DNA of 64,000 nucleotides from Martelella alba (GTDB taxonomy: Bacteria > Pseudomonadota > Alphaproteobacteria > Rhizobiales > Rhizobiaceae). Below the pieces are notes generated by a model that saw nothing but the letters and a program-made list of their open reading frames with translations, did no database searches and had not been told where the DNA came from. Below are positions 25,597 to 35,485 of this stretch, in pieces (position 1 is the stretch's first letter; each line of letters opens with the position of its first letter). Position numbers and translations under genes: made by a program. The stretch spans positions 186,001 through 250,000 of the forward strand of contig NZ_VHLG01000003.1 in the NCBI RefSeq assembly GCF_006516955.1, in the 5' to 3' direction.

Positions 25597-26658
25597 TCAG
25601 GGCAGAATTGCTCCGACCGCTTCTCCATCGGCAAGCTGCCTCAACCGCTGAAGATCAGTGTTTCTTATGAGAATGCCCTTTTCAATAGACTGTTCGCGAT
25701 TGCGATAGCGTCGTTCTCCGGGCAGGCGTGATGCGCCTGCTGCTTCCAGCCGTTCGACAAATTGCCGCGCCCGTGCTGCAAAGCTTGATGAAGACCGGCC
25801 CGAATCGGGGTCAATGACGATGATCAGCTGTCCGGTATGCGGTGTTTCCGCGCCGGGATAGGCGGACCAGTCGACCTCGAAGGAAAATTTTCCGCCCGTC
25901 AGTGCCGCGCAGAAAAGCTCGATCATCATCGAAATCGCGGCGCCCTTATAGCCACCAAAGGTCAAAAGAGCACCGCCATCCAGCACGGCCTTCGGGTCGG
26001 TGGTCGGCTGGCCATTGCGGTCAACGCCGTGATCCGGCGGCAGCGCCTTGCCCTCACGTGCAGCGATCTGCACATCGCCATTGGCAATGGCGCTGGTGGC
26101 CAGATCCGCGACAATCGGTTCTGAACCCGCGCAGGGAGCCGCAAAGGAAATGGGGTTGGTGCCGAAAACGGGCTCATGTGCGCCGAAAGCAACGGCACAG
26201 GGGAAGCTGTTGACCATGGAAAGCGCCAGCAGGCCGTCCTGTGCAAACGGTTCGACATCCGGCCAGAGTGCGCTGAAATGATGTGAATTGCGCACCGCAA
26301 GCAGGGCAACGCCATTCTGCCTGGCCTTTTCGATCACCAGTGGCATGGCTGCAGCGACAGCGGGCTGGGCAAAGCCATTGGCGGCGTCGACGCGGATGAA
26401 ACTGTCACCGGCAAGCTCGACCACCGGCGTTGCGGCCGGATCAACCCAGCCACTTTCAATCGACTTCAAATAGCCCGGGATACGGAAAATCCCGTGGGAC
26501 AGCGCACCATCACGCTCGCAGCCTGCGCAATTGGCCGCGAGGATCCGGGCGACATTTGGCGCGGCCCCGGCCTTCGAAAAGACCGCTTCCAGCAGATCCT
26601 TCAACGCATCAAACGAGACGGGCTGCCGCGTTGGGTCCTCTATTTTGCTGCCGGCCAT
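25597..26658 (-). CDS. Ldh-family (malate/L-lactate dehydrogenase type) oxidoreductase
   Basis: The start at 26658 (MAGSKIEDPTRQPVSFDAL) gives 353 residues; a longer in-frame upstream stretch is AT-rich and not coding-like. It shows the features of the NAD(P)-dependent Ldh2/MDH2 superfamily, e.g. CERDGALSHGIFRIPGYL, LLAVRNSHHFSALWPDV, FGTNPISFAAP and FGGYKGAAISMMIELF. Members reduce or oxidise 2-oxo acids and cyclic imines (malate, delta-1-piperideine-2-carboxylate, delta-1-pyrroline-2-carboxylate, ureidoglycolate). The substrate cannot be read from sequence. It is divergent from the peptide transporter operon, so an imino-acid role, e.g. with proline analogues, is conceivable. Confidence 0.85.
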   Translation of the reverse strand: MAGSKIEDPTRQPVSFDALKDLLEAVFSKAGAAPNVARILAANCAGCERDGALSHGIFRIPGYLKSIESGWVDPAATPVVELAGDSFIRVDAANGFAQPAVAAAMPLVIEKARQNGVALLAVRNSHHFSALWPDVEPFAQDGLLALSMVNSFPCAVAFGAHEPVFGTNPISFAAPCAGSEPIVADLATSAIANGDVQIAAREGKALPPDHGVDRNGQPTTDPKAVLDGGALLTFGGYKGAAISMMIELFCAALTGGKFSFEVDWSAYPGAETPHTGQLIIVIDPDSGRSSSSFAARARQFVERLEAAGASRLPGERRYRNREQSIEKGILIRNTDLQRLRQLADGEAVGAILP

Positions 26659-27229
26659 ATTGTCTTCACTACCTATCGTAAAAATATTTCCTATAGGAAT
26701 TGATAACGGATATTCTATCCCTTTGCAAGGGCTGGTCCGGTCCAAACCGAAAGCGCAGATATTCGTATATATCATTGAAAATAAATGATAAAAATATTTA
26801 GTTCGAACAATGATATTCAACTTATGGCAATATGCCTGGTGCCGTTGGTTTGCTGGTGCTGGTGCCGGGTCGCTGATGAAGCCCTGTTTTGGATCATGAG
26901 TTTTTTTAACAGGGTTTCCGTTGATCAAGTCCTGTGGTGGTGCCGGGTTATGTCTGGATAAAAAGAATAAATATCAGGTGTATATGTAATTTTGACGCTT
27001 CAAGTGGCGATTTTACAAGATGCGCATCTGTGCAGTTTTTTGCTCTGTTTTTTAATTCAGGCTGCGCTTTGTTGCAAGAAGTCGCTCATGGGCAGAGGCT
27101 GTGTCTTCCAGTTGACAGGCTTACAAGATAGGCTAATGTTGTATAGGAAATTAATTAGCTCATCCGAAATGGGAACAGCCCGCTGTCGCTGAAAACGGTA
27201 GCGGTCCAATAATAAACGGAGATAATTTC
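26659..27229. other. 571-base divergent intergenic region
   Basis: It lies between the Ldh-family gene and the peptide transporter operon. It is AT-rich, with short open frames that have no ribosome site or family features. It holds a 12-base perfect palindrome at 26688-26699 and a related half-site TATAGGAA at 27142-27149. No RNA gene recognised. Confidence 0.5.
26688..26699. promoter_or_regulatory. Palindrome TTCCTATAGGAA upstream of the Ldh-family gene
   Basis: A perfect 12-base palindrome lies 30 bases upstream of the Ldh-family start codon. Its half TATAGGAA recurs at 27142-27149, about 80 bases before the transporter gene. A dimeric regulator acting on both divergent promoters is a possibility; no linked gene encodes an obvious one. 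Confidence 0.35.
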
Positions 27230-28840
27230 GTGACCTTGACCAATAAGCTTCCCCTGTTGCGGCCGGTCGTTGCCGCGTTGACAGCGGCTCTGTCACTGGG
27301 TGTGGCACAGGCCGCGCTTGCACAATCGAACCCGAACATTCTCGTCGTGGCCGTTCCGAGTGACATTCAGAACCTCGATCCGACGCTGTCCAGCGGCGAC
27401 ATCATCACCCAGGAAATGCTGACCAATGTCTATGACTGGCTGATCGACTACAAGACCACCGATGCCGATGGTACGATTACATCGGATCCGAGTGCGTTCG
27501 TCGGCGGTCTGGCGGAAAGCTTCGACTGGAGCGATGACGGCAAGGTTCTGACCTTCCATCTGCGTGATGGCATGAAATTCTCCAACGGTGATCCTCTGGA
27601 TGCCGCGGCCATCAAGTTCACCTATGACCGTATCTTCGATCAGGGTGGCGTGACGGCAGCGCTGACAAAAATGGCAGCCGTGCCGGACAAGGATCATGTC
27701 AAGGTCATCGACCCTTTGACGGTGGAGTTTGACGTCGATACGCCGAACACGCTTCTGCTTGGCAATATGGCCCAGTTCGGTCATTCGATCCTCAATCCGA
27801 AGGTCGTTGAACCGCATATGACGGCCGATGATCCTTATGCACATGAATGGCTGAAGACCCACACCGAAGGTTCCGAGCAGGGCCCCTACAAGCTTGCCCA
27901 ATGGACTCCGGGTGACAGCTGGGTTCTGGATCGCAATGACAATTACTGGGGTGAGGCTCCGAAGATCCAGCGCATCATCTTCAAGATCATTCCTGATCCG
28001 TCGAGCCGCCTGGCACAGCTTCTGAGCGGTTCGGTCGATATCGCCTATGATCTGCCGACAACCGACATCAAGTCGCTGGAAGACAATCCCGATATCACCG
28101 TTCATGCCGATACCACCCGTACTGTCGGCTATCTCGGCATGAATAACGACGTCGCACCTTTCGACAACAAGCTTGTTCGTCAGGCCGTCTCCTATGCCTT
28201 CCCCTATGACACGATGATCGATCAGGTCATGAATGGCTATGCCATTCAGCTGACCAGCCCGATTCCGGACGGCACGCCGACCCATACGGATGAGTTCTTC
28301 AAATACAAGAACGATCCGGCCAAGGCCAAGGAGCTGCTGACGGAAGCTGGTTTCCCGGATGGTTTCGAGACCACGCTGCAGATCCCCTCGGGGCTTCAGC
28401 AGGCCAAGGAGGCTGCCGTCTATGCGCAGCAGTCACTGGCCCAGGCCGGTATCAAGGTCACCATTCAGGAAATGCCGGGTGCCGCCTTCACCGAACAGCT
28501 GCAGAAGCACACGCTTGGCTTCTTCTATTCGTCAGGCTGGACCTCGATCAACAACGATCCCTATTACCACCTCTACTGGCTGTTCAATTCCAGCTGCTGC
28601 AATTACGCCAATTACAAGAACCCCGATCTTGCGGCTGCGATCGACAAATATACGCTCAGCACCGATATCGAGGCGCGTGACGCTGCAGCCGTTGAGGCCC
28701 AGAAGGAAATTATCGACGATGCGCCGTGGATCTTCCTTGATCAGCCACAGAAGATTGTGGCCACCCGTTCGAATGTGAAGGGTTACGTCTACTACTCGTC
28801 CGATAACTACATGCGGTTCAAGTACATCTACAAGGAATAG
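27230..28840 (+). CDS. Peptide ABC transporter substrate-binding protein (Dpp/Opp type)
   Basis: GTG start at 27230 after AACGGAGATAATTTC; 536 residues. The N-terminus is a Sec signal peptide ending near ALAQ. The mature protein has the SBP type 5 pattern: DIQNLDPTLSSGDIITQEM, GKVLTFHLRDGMKFSNGDP and later LLTEAGFPDGFETTLQIPSG. These large binding proteins hold di- or oligopeptides or related ligands in the periplasm. First gene of a transporter operon; a 9-base-stem hairpin follows it. Confidence 0.93.
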   Translation: MTLTNKLPLLRPVVAALTAALSLGVAQAALAQSNPNILVVAVPSDIQNLDPTLSSGDIITQEMLTNVYDWLIDYKTTDADGTITSDPSAFVGGLAESFDWSDDGKVLTFHLRDGMKFSNGDPLDAAAIKFTYDRIFDQGGVTAALTKMAAVPDKDHVKVIDPLTVEFDVDTPNTLLLGNMAQFGHSILNPKVVEPHMTADDPYAHEWLKTHTEGSEQGPYKLAQWTPGDSWVLDRNDNYWGEAPKIQRIIFKIIPDPSSRLAQLLSGSVDIAYDLPTTDIKSLEDNPDITVHADTTRTVGYLGMNNDVAPFDNKLVRQAVSYAFPYDTMIDQVMNGYAIQLTSPIPDGTPTHTDEFFKYKNDPAKAKELLTEAGFPDGFETTLQIPSGLQQAKEAAVYAQQSLAQAGIKVTIQEMPGAAFTEQLQKHTLGFFYSSGWTSINNDPYYHLYWLFNSSCCNYANYKNPDLAAAIDKYTLSTDIEARDAAAVEAQKEIIDDAPWIFLDQPQKIVATRSNVKGYVYYSSDNYMRFKYIYKE

Positions 28841-28852
28841 TCTGTCGCTCAT

Positions 28853-28875
28853 GCCGGCGGCTGCGTGCCGCCGGC
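28853..28875 (+). terminator. Hairpin after the peptide-binding-protein gene
   Basis: GCCGGCGGC and GCCGCCGGC form a perfect 9-base stem with a TGCGT loop, 12 bases after the stop. Only a short T-containing tail follows. Like the hairpin at 16827-16849, it probably limits read-through or protects the binding-protein message. Confidence 0.6.
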
Positions 28876-28954
28876 TGTCTTCCAGAATTTTGATCCGGGC
28901 GGGCAGCTCGCAACATGCAGCCCGCTTCGAAATCAGACCTTCGTGAGGTGCTTC

Positions 28955-29962
28955 GTGCTCATCTATATCGCACGCAGACTTTTGCTTTTGATCCCGGTCC
29001 TGCTCGGCGTCACCATGATCACCTTCGGCCTCACCCGGATTGTGCCGGGCAATCCGATTGATCTGATGGTCAGTCCCATGGCGACGGAGGAAATGCGTGC
29101 CCAGGTTGCCGAGCGTGAAGGGCTGAATGACCCGATCTGGCTGCAATATGTGCATTACATCAACAATGTTCTGCATGGTGATCTTTCCGACAGTTTTGTC
29201 ACCAGCCAGCCGGTTCTCTCCGATCTGACATCGCGCTTCATGCCGACCTTCGAACTGACGCTTTTCGCCATGATCATCGCGCTCGTGCTGTCGCTGCCGC
29301 TCGGCATCGCCGCCGCTGTCTGGCGCAATAGCTGGGTTGATCACATTGCCCGGGTGCTGGCCGTTGTCGGCGTTGGTATGCCGGTCTTCTGGCTCGGCCT
29401 GCTCGGGATCTATCTGTTCTATTTCAAGCTGCACTGGATGCCCCCGCCGCAGGGACGCATCTCGCTCTACGTTTTTGCGCCGCCGACCATTACCGGGCTC
29501 TATACGGTGGATTCGCTTTTGACCGGCAACTGGGATGCCTTCAAGTCGGCCTTTTCCTCGCTGATCCTGCCTGCGGCCGTGCTTGGCTTTGCCGCCATGG
29601 CACCGCTTGCCCGCATGACCCGCTCCGGCATGATTGAGGCGCTTGATTCCGATTATGCCCGTGCCGCCCGCGCCCTTGGTCTCAGCGAAAAATCGGTGAT
29701 CATGCGCCACGCTTTCCGCAATGCCATCCTGCCGCTGATGACGATGACGGCAATCGTCTATGGCTACATGCTTGGCGGTGTCGTGCTGATCGAAAATGTC
29801 TTTGCCTGGCCAGGTCTCGGCCGTTACGTCTTCACCGCGATCACCTCCAGCGATTACCCCGCCATTCAGGGCTTCATTCTCTATTCCACCGCCCTTTATG
29901 TGCTGATTTTCCTGATCGTCGACGTGCTCTATGTTGCGCTCGACCCGCGCGTCCGCCTTTGA
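28955..29962 (+). CDS. Peptide ABC transporter permease (DppB-like)
   Basis: The start is taken as GTG at 28955, with GAGG 6 bases upstream; 335 residues. The first segment RRLLLLIPVLLGVTMITFGL and the following IVPGNPIDLM are typical of DppB/OppB. ARAARALGLSEKSVIMRHAFRNA forms the EAA coupling loop that meets the ATPases. It pairs with the DppC-like permease. Confidence 0.92.
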   Translation: MLIYIARRLLLLIPVLLGVTMITFGLTRIVPGNPIDLMVSPMATEEMRAQVAEREGLNDPIWLQYVHYINNVLHGDLSDSFVTSQPVLSDLTSRFMPTFELTLFAMIIALVLSLPLGIAAAVWRNSWVDHIARVLAVVGVGMPVFWLGLLGIYLFYFKLHWMPPPQGRISLYVFAPPTITGLYTVDSLLTGNWDAFKSAFSSLILPAAVLGFAAMAPLARMTRSGMIEALDSDYARAARALGLSEKSVIMRHAFRNAILPLMTMTAIVYGYMLGGVVLIENVFAWPGLGRYVFTAITSSDYPAIQGFILYSTALYVLIFLIVDVLYVALDPRVRL

Positions 29963-29975
29963 GGGAACACGGCCA

Positions 29976-30857
29976 ATGAATGCGACATCTAACAATGTGA
30001 CCGCCCCTAAAACAGGTCCCGGCGCCCTGTCTAAAACCCTGCGCTGGTGCCGGCGCAATCCGATCACGGCGCTTGGTATGGCGATTGTCTTCGTCATTCT
30101 GATTGCCGGTCTTCTGGCGCCGGTGATCGCGCCCTATGACCCCTACGCGCTGAACCCTGCCGACCGCATGCAACCGCCATCGCTGACCCATCTGTTCGGA
30201 ACCGGCACCTTTGGCGAGGATATCTTCTCCCGCGTGCTTTACGGCGCACGCATCGACCTTGGCATCGGCATTGGTGCGGTGATTGTCGGCATTCTGGTCG
30301 GTTGTCCGGTCGGTGCCTTTGCCGGCTATTTCGGCGGCAAGCTCGACGAGGTGCTGATGCGCCTGATGGATATCATTGCCGCCTTTCCCGGCTTCATCCT
30401 CGCCATGGCGATTGCCGGTGTGCTCGGGCCGAGCATTCCAAACCTCATCATTGCCATCGCCTTCGTCAATGTACCGGTCTATGCGCGGTTGATGCGTGCG
30501 CGCTTTCTGGTGATCCGTTCCTCTGTCTATGCACAGGCGGCCCGCGGTGTCGGTGCTTCGCGCTGGCGTATTCTCTACTGGCATTTGCTGCCCAATTCGC
30601 TGGCGCCGATCTTCGTCCAGGCGACGCTGCAGTTCGGCTGGGCCATTCTGGATGCGGCAGGCCTGAGCTTCATCGGCCTTGGCGTGCGCCTGCCGATGCC
30701 CGAATGGGGGCTGATGATCAGCCTCGGCGTGCCGCAGATCATTTCCGGCCAGTGGTGGATCTCCTTCTTCCCGGGCCTTGCCATCTTCATCACCGTCATG
30801 GGTTTCAACCTGATCGGCGATGGCCTGCAGGACCTGCTGGATCCGAAATCACGATGA
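29976..30857 (+). CDS. Peptide ABC transporter permease (DppC-like)
   Basis: Start at 29976 after GAGGGAAC; 293 residues. The N-terminal cytoplasmic part leads to RRNPITALGMAIVFVILIAG and PYDPYALNPADRMQPPS, the DppC signature region preceding the periplasmic loop with LFGTGTFGEDIFSRVLYGAR. The EAA loop is in AQAARGVGASRWRILYWHLL. Its stop overlaps the start of the first ATPase gene by 4 bases. Confidence 0.92.
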   Translation: MNATSNNVTAPKTGPGALSKTLRWCRRNPITALGMAIVFVILIAGLLAPVIAPYDPYALNPADRMQPPSLTHLFGTGTFGEDIFSRVLYGARIDLGIGIGAVIVGILVGCPVGAFAGYFGGKLDEVLMRLMDIIAAFPGFILAMAIAGVLGPSIPNLIIAIAFVNVPVYARLMRARFLVIRSSVYAQAARGVGASRWRILYWHLLPNSLAPIFVQATLQFGWAILDAAGLSFIGLGVRLPMPEWGLMISLGVPQIISGQWWISFFPGLAIFITVMGFNLIGDGLQDLLDPKSR

Positions 30858-31879
30858 CAGACACCATGACCATGCAAGAGACAGCAACCCCGCATGACAG
30901 CCAGACCGGCGCCGAACCTTTGCTTGACGTCAAGGGCCTGCATGTCGCCTTCGATGCGCCGGCCGGTACGGCACGGATCCTGGAAGACGTGAACCTCGCG
31001 ATCCACTCCGGCGAGATCCTCGGTGTCGTCGGCGAAAGCGGCTCGGGCAAATCCGTCACCGCCATGTCGATCATCCGTCTTTTGAGCAAGCCGGGCCGGG
31101 TGACTGAAGGCAGTGTTATCTTCCGCAATCAGGACCTTTTGGCGCTGAACAAGGATCAGATGCGCCATATCCGCGGCAGCGAGATCGCGATGATTTTCCA
31201 GAACCCGCGCTCCTCGCTCAACCCGGTCTTCAAGATCGGCCGCACCATGCGTGAAGTCCTGAAGGTGCATGAGGGGCTGAAGCCGAAAGAGGCTGACAGG
31301 CGCGCCATGGAATTGCTTTCAAGCGTCGGTCTTGGCGATCCGGCCTCGATCCTGAAACGCTATCCGCATCAGGTCTCCGGCGGTATGGCGCAGCGTATCA
31401 TGATCGCTCTGGCGCTGGCCTCGCGGCCGCATCTTCTGATCGCCGACGAGCCGACCACGGCGCTGGATGTCACGATCCAGTATCAGATCATCCGTCTGCT
31501 GAAGCAGTTGCGCGATGAGACCGGCCTGGCCCAGATCGTCATTACCCATAATCTCGGCGTTGTTGCTGAACTCTGCGACCGCGTTGCGGTGATGTATGCC
31601 GGAAGTGTGGTCGAGGAGGCGCCGGTTGTCGATCTTTTCGATGCTCCGCGGCACCCCTATACAAAGGGGCTTCTTGCCGCCCGCGCCGCGCATGCCTCGG
31701 GCGAAAGGCGGCTTCAGACCATTCCTGGCCAGGTCCCTGATCTGTTGAACCGTCCCTCCGGCTGTGCATTCCGCACCCGCTGTCCCTTTGCTGCCGATAT
31801 CTGCGCCACGGCCAGACCGCCGGTGGAAGATGACGGCAGTCGCAAGATCGCCTGCCATCGCTGGAAGGAAATCGCATGA
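30854..31879 (+). CDS. Peptide ABC transporter ATP-binding protein (DppD-like)
   Basis: The 341-residue ATPase has Walker [13 protein letters not shown], signature [17 protein letters not shown] and Walker [13 protein letters not shown]. The oligopeptide C-terminal domain follows, with [15 protein letters not shown] resembling the Fe-S-binding Cys pattern of DppD-type ATPases. The overlap of 4 bases with each neighbour shows an operon. Other in-frame ATGs close to the start (near 30866) are possible. Confidence 0.93.
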   Translation: MTDTMTMQETATPHDSQTGAEPLLDVKGLHVAFDAPAGTARILEDVNLAIHSGEILGVVGESGSGKSVTAMSIIRLLSKPGRVTEGSVIFRNQDLLALNKDQMRHIRGSEIAMIFQNPRSSLNPVFKIGRTMREVLKVHEGLKPKEADRRAMELLSSVGLGDPASILKRYPHQVSGGMAQRIMIALALASRPHLLIADEPTTALDVTIQYQIIRLLKQLRDETGLAQIVITHNLGVVAELCDRVAVMYAGSVVEEAPVVDLFDAPRHPYTKGLLAARAAHASGERRLQTIPGQVPDLLNRPSGCAFRTRCPFAADICATARPPVEDDGSRKIACHRWKEIA

Positions 31880-32883
31880 CCCGTCCGATCCTGACTGTTC
31901 AGAACCTCGGCAAGACCTATCCGGTGAAGAAGGGCATGTTTGCCAAGGGAACGCTTGTCGCTGCGGAAGATGTCAACTTCACCATCCATGCCGGTGAAAC
32001 GGTCGCGCTTGTCGGTGAAAGCGGCTCGGGAAAATCGACGGTCGGGCGCTGTGTCTTAAGGCTTGAAGAACCCGATAGCGGCTCGATCGAATTTGAAGAT
32101 ACCGATCTGCTCAACGTGTCGGAAACAGAACTTCCGGCGCTGCGTGCCCGTATGCAGATGGTGTTCCAGGATCCACTTGCCTCACTGACACCACGTCACA
32201 GGGTCGGCAAGCTGGTCGGCGAACCGTTGCTGCTGCATGCGACCGTGCCGCCGAAGCAGATCGATGCGAAAGTTGCAGAACTGTTCGAACTTGTCGGCCT
32301 CAGGCGTGATCACGCCGAACGCTATGCGCATCAGATTTCCGGCGGTCAGCAGCAGCGTGTCGGTATTGCCCGTGCGCTTGCCACCAATCCGGCGCTGGTG
32401 GTTCTTGATGAGCCGACATCGGCGCTGGATGTCTCGGTCGAGGCGCAGATCCTCAACCTGCTGATGGATCTGCAGGAGCAGTTCAACCTTGCCTACCTGT
32501 TCATCTCGCATGATCTTGCCGTCGTCCGGCTGATCGCGAAGCGGGTGATGGTGATGTATCTCGGTCAGGTGGTCGAGGCCGGGCCGACCGAGGATGTGCT
32601 GACCAGAAGCTTCCATCCCTATACGCGCGGTCTGGTCTCGGCGACGCCGATCGAACACCCGCTCGAGGCTAAAGAGCGTATCAATCTGACCGGTGAACCA
32701 AGCTCGCCGATCGATCCCAAACCGCAATGCCGTCTGGTTTCGCGCTGCCCCTTCGCCCGACCGGAATGTTCCAGGGAACCGACAGAGCTGAAGGAAGTCA
32801 AGCCGGGACACTTTACCCGCTGCATCCGTTTCCAGCGCGAGCATGTGGACGGCGAATGGAACCCGGAACCGGTGACGGTCTGA
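31876..32883 (+). CDS. Peptide ABC transporter ATP-binding protein (DppF-like)
   Basis: This 335-residue ATPase has Walker [14 protein letters not shown], signature ISGGQQQRVGIARALA and Walker B LVVLDEPTSALDVS. The C-terminal region has CRLVSRCPFARPEC, the DppF-type Cys-containing motif. It forms the ATPase heterodimer with the preceding gene product. Confidence 0.93.
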   Translation: MTRPILTVQNLGKTYPVKKGMFAKGTLVAAEDVNFTIHAGETVALVGESGSGKSTVGRCVLRLEEPDSGSIEFEDTDLLNVSETELPALRARMQMVFQDPLASLTPRHRVGKLVGEPLLLHATVPPKQIDAKVAELFELVGLRRDHAERYAHQISGGQQQRVGIARALATNPALVVLDEPTSALDVSVEAQILNLLMDLQEQFNLAYLFISHDLAVVRLIAKRVMVMYLGQVVEAGPTEDVLTRSFHPYTRGLVSATPIEHPLEAKERINLTGEPSSPIDPKPQCRLVSRCPFARPECSREPTELKEVKPGHFTRCIRFQREHVDGEWNPEPVTV

Positions 32884-32906
32884 CAACAGCCAGGAAAGCA
32901 AAAACA

Positions 32907-34007
32907 ATGACTGATACAGCGAAGCGATTTGCCGCCTTGCGCGACAGCATGAAGGTCAATGGCGTTGATCTGGTGGCGATCGGCCCCAGCTCGCACATGC
33001 AGTGGCTGATCGGCTTTCACACCCATGCCGATGAGCGTCCCTGCCTGCTGCTGGTGACGCAGGAAAAGGAGACTTTTCTCATGCCGGCGCTGAATGCCGA
33101 GGGCACGCGGGAAAAATCCGCTATCGGCTTTCACGTCTGGTCTGATGATGAGGGTCCGGATGCCGCCATGGCCGCAGCACTTGCCGAGCTTGGCGGCGAC
33201 AAGGTCCGCTCGGTCGTTCTGGATGAGACGATGCGGGCCGACTTCGCGCTTCTGCTGTTGAATGCGCTGCCTGAGGGCGTGAAAACGGGCTTTACCGATA
33301 AAACGATCGGCCTCTTGCGGACGATGAAGGATGAGGCGGAAGTCGAGGCGCTGAAAATCAATGCGGCGATTGACGACCGCGCCGTCGAACTGGCCTTCCG
33401 GTCGATCCGTCCTGGGATCAGCGAAAGTGAGCTGGCAACGATCATCCGCACCCAGTTCCAGTCGGAAGGTGCCGAACCTGCCTTCTGGATCGTTGGCAGC
33501 GGTCCCAACGGCGCCTTTCCGCATCACAGTGTCTCCGAACGCCTGATCGAGGAAGGCGACGCGATCGTCATCGATATCGGCGCGCGCAAGGATGGTTATC
33601 CGAGCGATATCACCCGTATGGCTTTCCTTGGAACGCCGAATGAAGACTATCTGAAAATCCATGCCATCGTCGAAAAGGCGGTTCAGGCAGCCCTTGCTGC
33701 GGCAAAGCCCGGCGCGCGGGCGATGGATGTCGATGCCGCCGCGCGCGGCGTGATCACGGAGGCGGGCTATGGCGACTATTTCGTCCACCGCACCGGCCAC
33801 GGGCTCGGCATTGATGGCCATGAAAAGCCCTATATCACCGCGACCAATGAGACGGTTCTGCTTGAAGGCAATGTCTTCTCGATCGAGCCCGGCATCTATC
33901 TGCCCGGCAAATTCGGCGTAAGGCTGGAAGAGATCGTCGTGCTGCGAAAGGACGGACCGGAAATCCTGTCGCAACTGCCGCGCGACCTGCATGTCATTCC
34001 GGTGTGA
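32907..34007 (+). CDS. Xaa-Pro peptidase, M24 family
   Basis: Start at 32907 (MTDTAKRFAALRDSM); 366 residues. The N-terminal creatinase-like domain (about 1-135) precedes the pita-bread catalytic domain. Metal ligands are seen in VIDIGARKDGYPSDITRM (two Asp), FVHRTGHGLGIDGHE (His) and EPGIYLPGKFGVRLEE (two Glu). It would remove N-terminal residues before proline or act as a related prolidase. It directly follows the peptide transporter genes and is part of the peptide-use operon. Confidence 0.9.
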   Translation: MTDTAKRFAALRDSMKVNGVDLVAIGPSSHMQWLIGFHTHADERPCLLLVTQEKETFLMPALNAEGTREKSAIGFHVWSDDEGPDAAMAAALAELGGDKVRSVVLDETMRADFALLLLNALPEGVKTGFTDKTIGLLRTMKDEAEVEALKINAAIDDRAVELAFRSIRPGISESELATIIRTQFQSEGAEPAFWIVGSGPNGAFPHHSVSERLIEEGDAIVIDIGARKDGYPSDITRMAFLGTPNEDYLKIHAIVEKAVQAALAAAKPGARAMDVDAAARGVITEAGYGDYFVHRTGHGLGIDGHEKPYITATNETVLLEGNVFSIEPGIYLPGKFGVRLEEIVVLRKDGPEILSQLPRDLHVIPV

Positions 34008-34025
34008 TTGGAGGCTGAAACCATC

Positions 34026-35456
34026 ATGATCAAGATTAGCACCAGTCCTCTGTCTGATCTTCTGACGGCGAAAATTGCCGTCATCTTGCAGGATGGCCCA
34101 GTGGTGAATTGCCCGTCTCTTGTTAATACGGAGGCTGGAACAGCCATTGCGAAGGCGATTGCCGCTTCCAGTTTCGGTGGCGCAGCTGGTGAAATCCTGC
34201 CGATCCCGGCACCGGTCGCCACTGACCTCGATATGCTGATTGTCATTGGCACCGGCGGTGCGCAAACGCCGCTTGACTATCGCAAGGCGGGTGCGGCGAT
34301 TGCGCTTTTGCCGCAGGTCTTGAAGGCGGGTGAAATTGCGCTTTTCGCCCCCGATAATGCCCTTGATGTACTGCGCGGCATGGCGCTCAGGGCTTATAGT
34401 TTCGATCTTTATCGTGCAGCGCAGCCAGTGCTGAAGTCGGTTGCAATTTGCGGTGCTGACCTGGACATTACGGCCCTGTCAGCGCTGGAAGCGGACGTCT
34501 CTTCCATCCATTTTGCCCGTGATCTGATCAATGAACCGGCCAATGTCCTGTCGCCGCTGGAGATGGCTGCACGGATCGCCAGGGCTGGCGAGGCTGTCGG
34601 CATCACGGTTGAAATACTCGACGAAGGTCATCTAAACGCGCTTGGATGCGGCCTTCACCTCGGTGTTGGTCAGGGATCGGACAATCCGCCCTGCATGGTC
34701 GTGATGCATCTCGGTCCGGGTGAGAAACCGCCGGTCGCCCTCGTCGGCAAGGGCATCTCGTTTGATACCGGTGGCATCCATCTGAAAGATGTTCACGGCA
34801 TGTGGGAGATGAAGGGCGATATGGCCGGCGCGGCAACCGCTGCTGCGACCATGATTGCTCTGGCGAAAACCGGCTATAAGGGCGACGCGGTTGCAGTTCT
34901 GGGGCTTGCCGAAAACATGATCAGCGGTAATGCCACCCGTCCCGGCGATATTCTGACATCCTATTCCGGCCAGACTGTCGAGGTCCGGGATCCTGATTGT
35001 GAGGGACGGCTGGTGCTGGCCGATTGCCTGAGCTACGCCCAGCGGGCGCTGGGTGCGAAGACCGTGATCGATATCGCGACCCTCACCTATGCCGTCCAGA
35101 TCGGTCTCGGCACACGTTATGCCGGGCTTTACGGCAATGCGCCGGAATTGCGCGACAGCGTCATCCGTGCGGCAGGTCAGGCCAGCGAAAAGATCTGGCC
35201 GATGCCGATCGACGACGAATTCCATGCCGAGCTGAAGTCGGATTTTGCCGACATGGTCAACTGGCCCGGCGTCAAATACGGCAATGCCTCGATTGCGTCG
35301 GCTTTCCTGGAAAACTTCATCGATGAGGGCACGGACTGGGCGCATATCGATATTGCCGGGCCGTCCTATGTCGGAGCGGGCACGGCGTTTTCGCCGCCCG
35401 GCGGCAGCGGGGTCATCATCGAAACACTGATCGGCCTGCTGCGTGATCTGGCCTGA
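34026..35456 (+). CDS. Leucyl aminopeptidase family protein (M17)
   Basis: Start at 34026 after TTGGAGGCTG; 476 residues. The C-terminal catalytic domain has VALVGKGISFDTGGIHLK with the metal-binding Lys and Asp, MKGDMAGAATAAA, and DCEGRLVLADCLSYA in place of the usual NTDAEGRLVLADAL; the Asp and Glu ligands remain. It is a cytoplasmic, probably hexameric, two-metal aminopeptidase releasing N-terminal amino acids. It lies between an M24 and an M55 peptidase gene in the same run. Confidence 0.9.
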   Translation: MIKISTSPLSDLLTAKIAVILQDGPVVNCPSLVNTEAGTAIAKAIAASSFGGAAGEILPIPAPVATDLDMLIVIGTGGAQTPLDYRKAGAAIALLPQVLKAGEIALFAPDNALDVLRGMALRAYSFDLYRAAQPVLKSVAICGADLDITALSALEADVSSIHFARDLINEPANVLSPLEMAARIARAGEAVGITVEILDEGHLNALGCGLHLGVGQGSDNPPCMVVMHLGPGEKPPVALVGKGISFDTGGIHLKDVHGMWEMKGDMAGAATAAATMIALAKTGYKGDAVAVLGLAENMISGNATRPGDILTSYSGQTVEVRDPDCEGRLVLADCLSYAQRALGAKTVIDIATLTYAVQIGLGTRYAGLYGNAPELRDSVIRAAGQASEKIWPMPIDDEFHAELKSDFADMVNWPGVKYGNASIASAFLENFIDEGTDWAHIDIAGPSYVGAGTAFSPPGGSGVIIETLIGLLRDLA

Positions 35457-35485
35457 GCGCCAAATGAGAATCGGATAATGATGAA

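Noticed and set aside
28532-30097. 521-codon minus-strand open frame opposite the peptide transporter genes
   Set aside because: Opposes the binding-protein 3' end and the DppB-like permease with clear family motifs; composition is that of an antisense shadow.
32619-34265. Long minus-strand open frame (548 codons) opposite the DppF-like and M24 peptidase genes
   Set aside because: Antisense to genes with clear motifs; composition is rich in His, Arg, Gln and Asp as in typical high-G+C antisense frames; no ribosome site or family feature.
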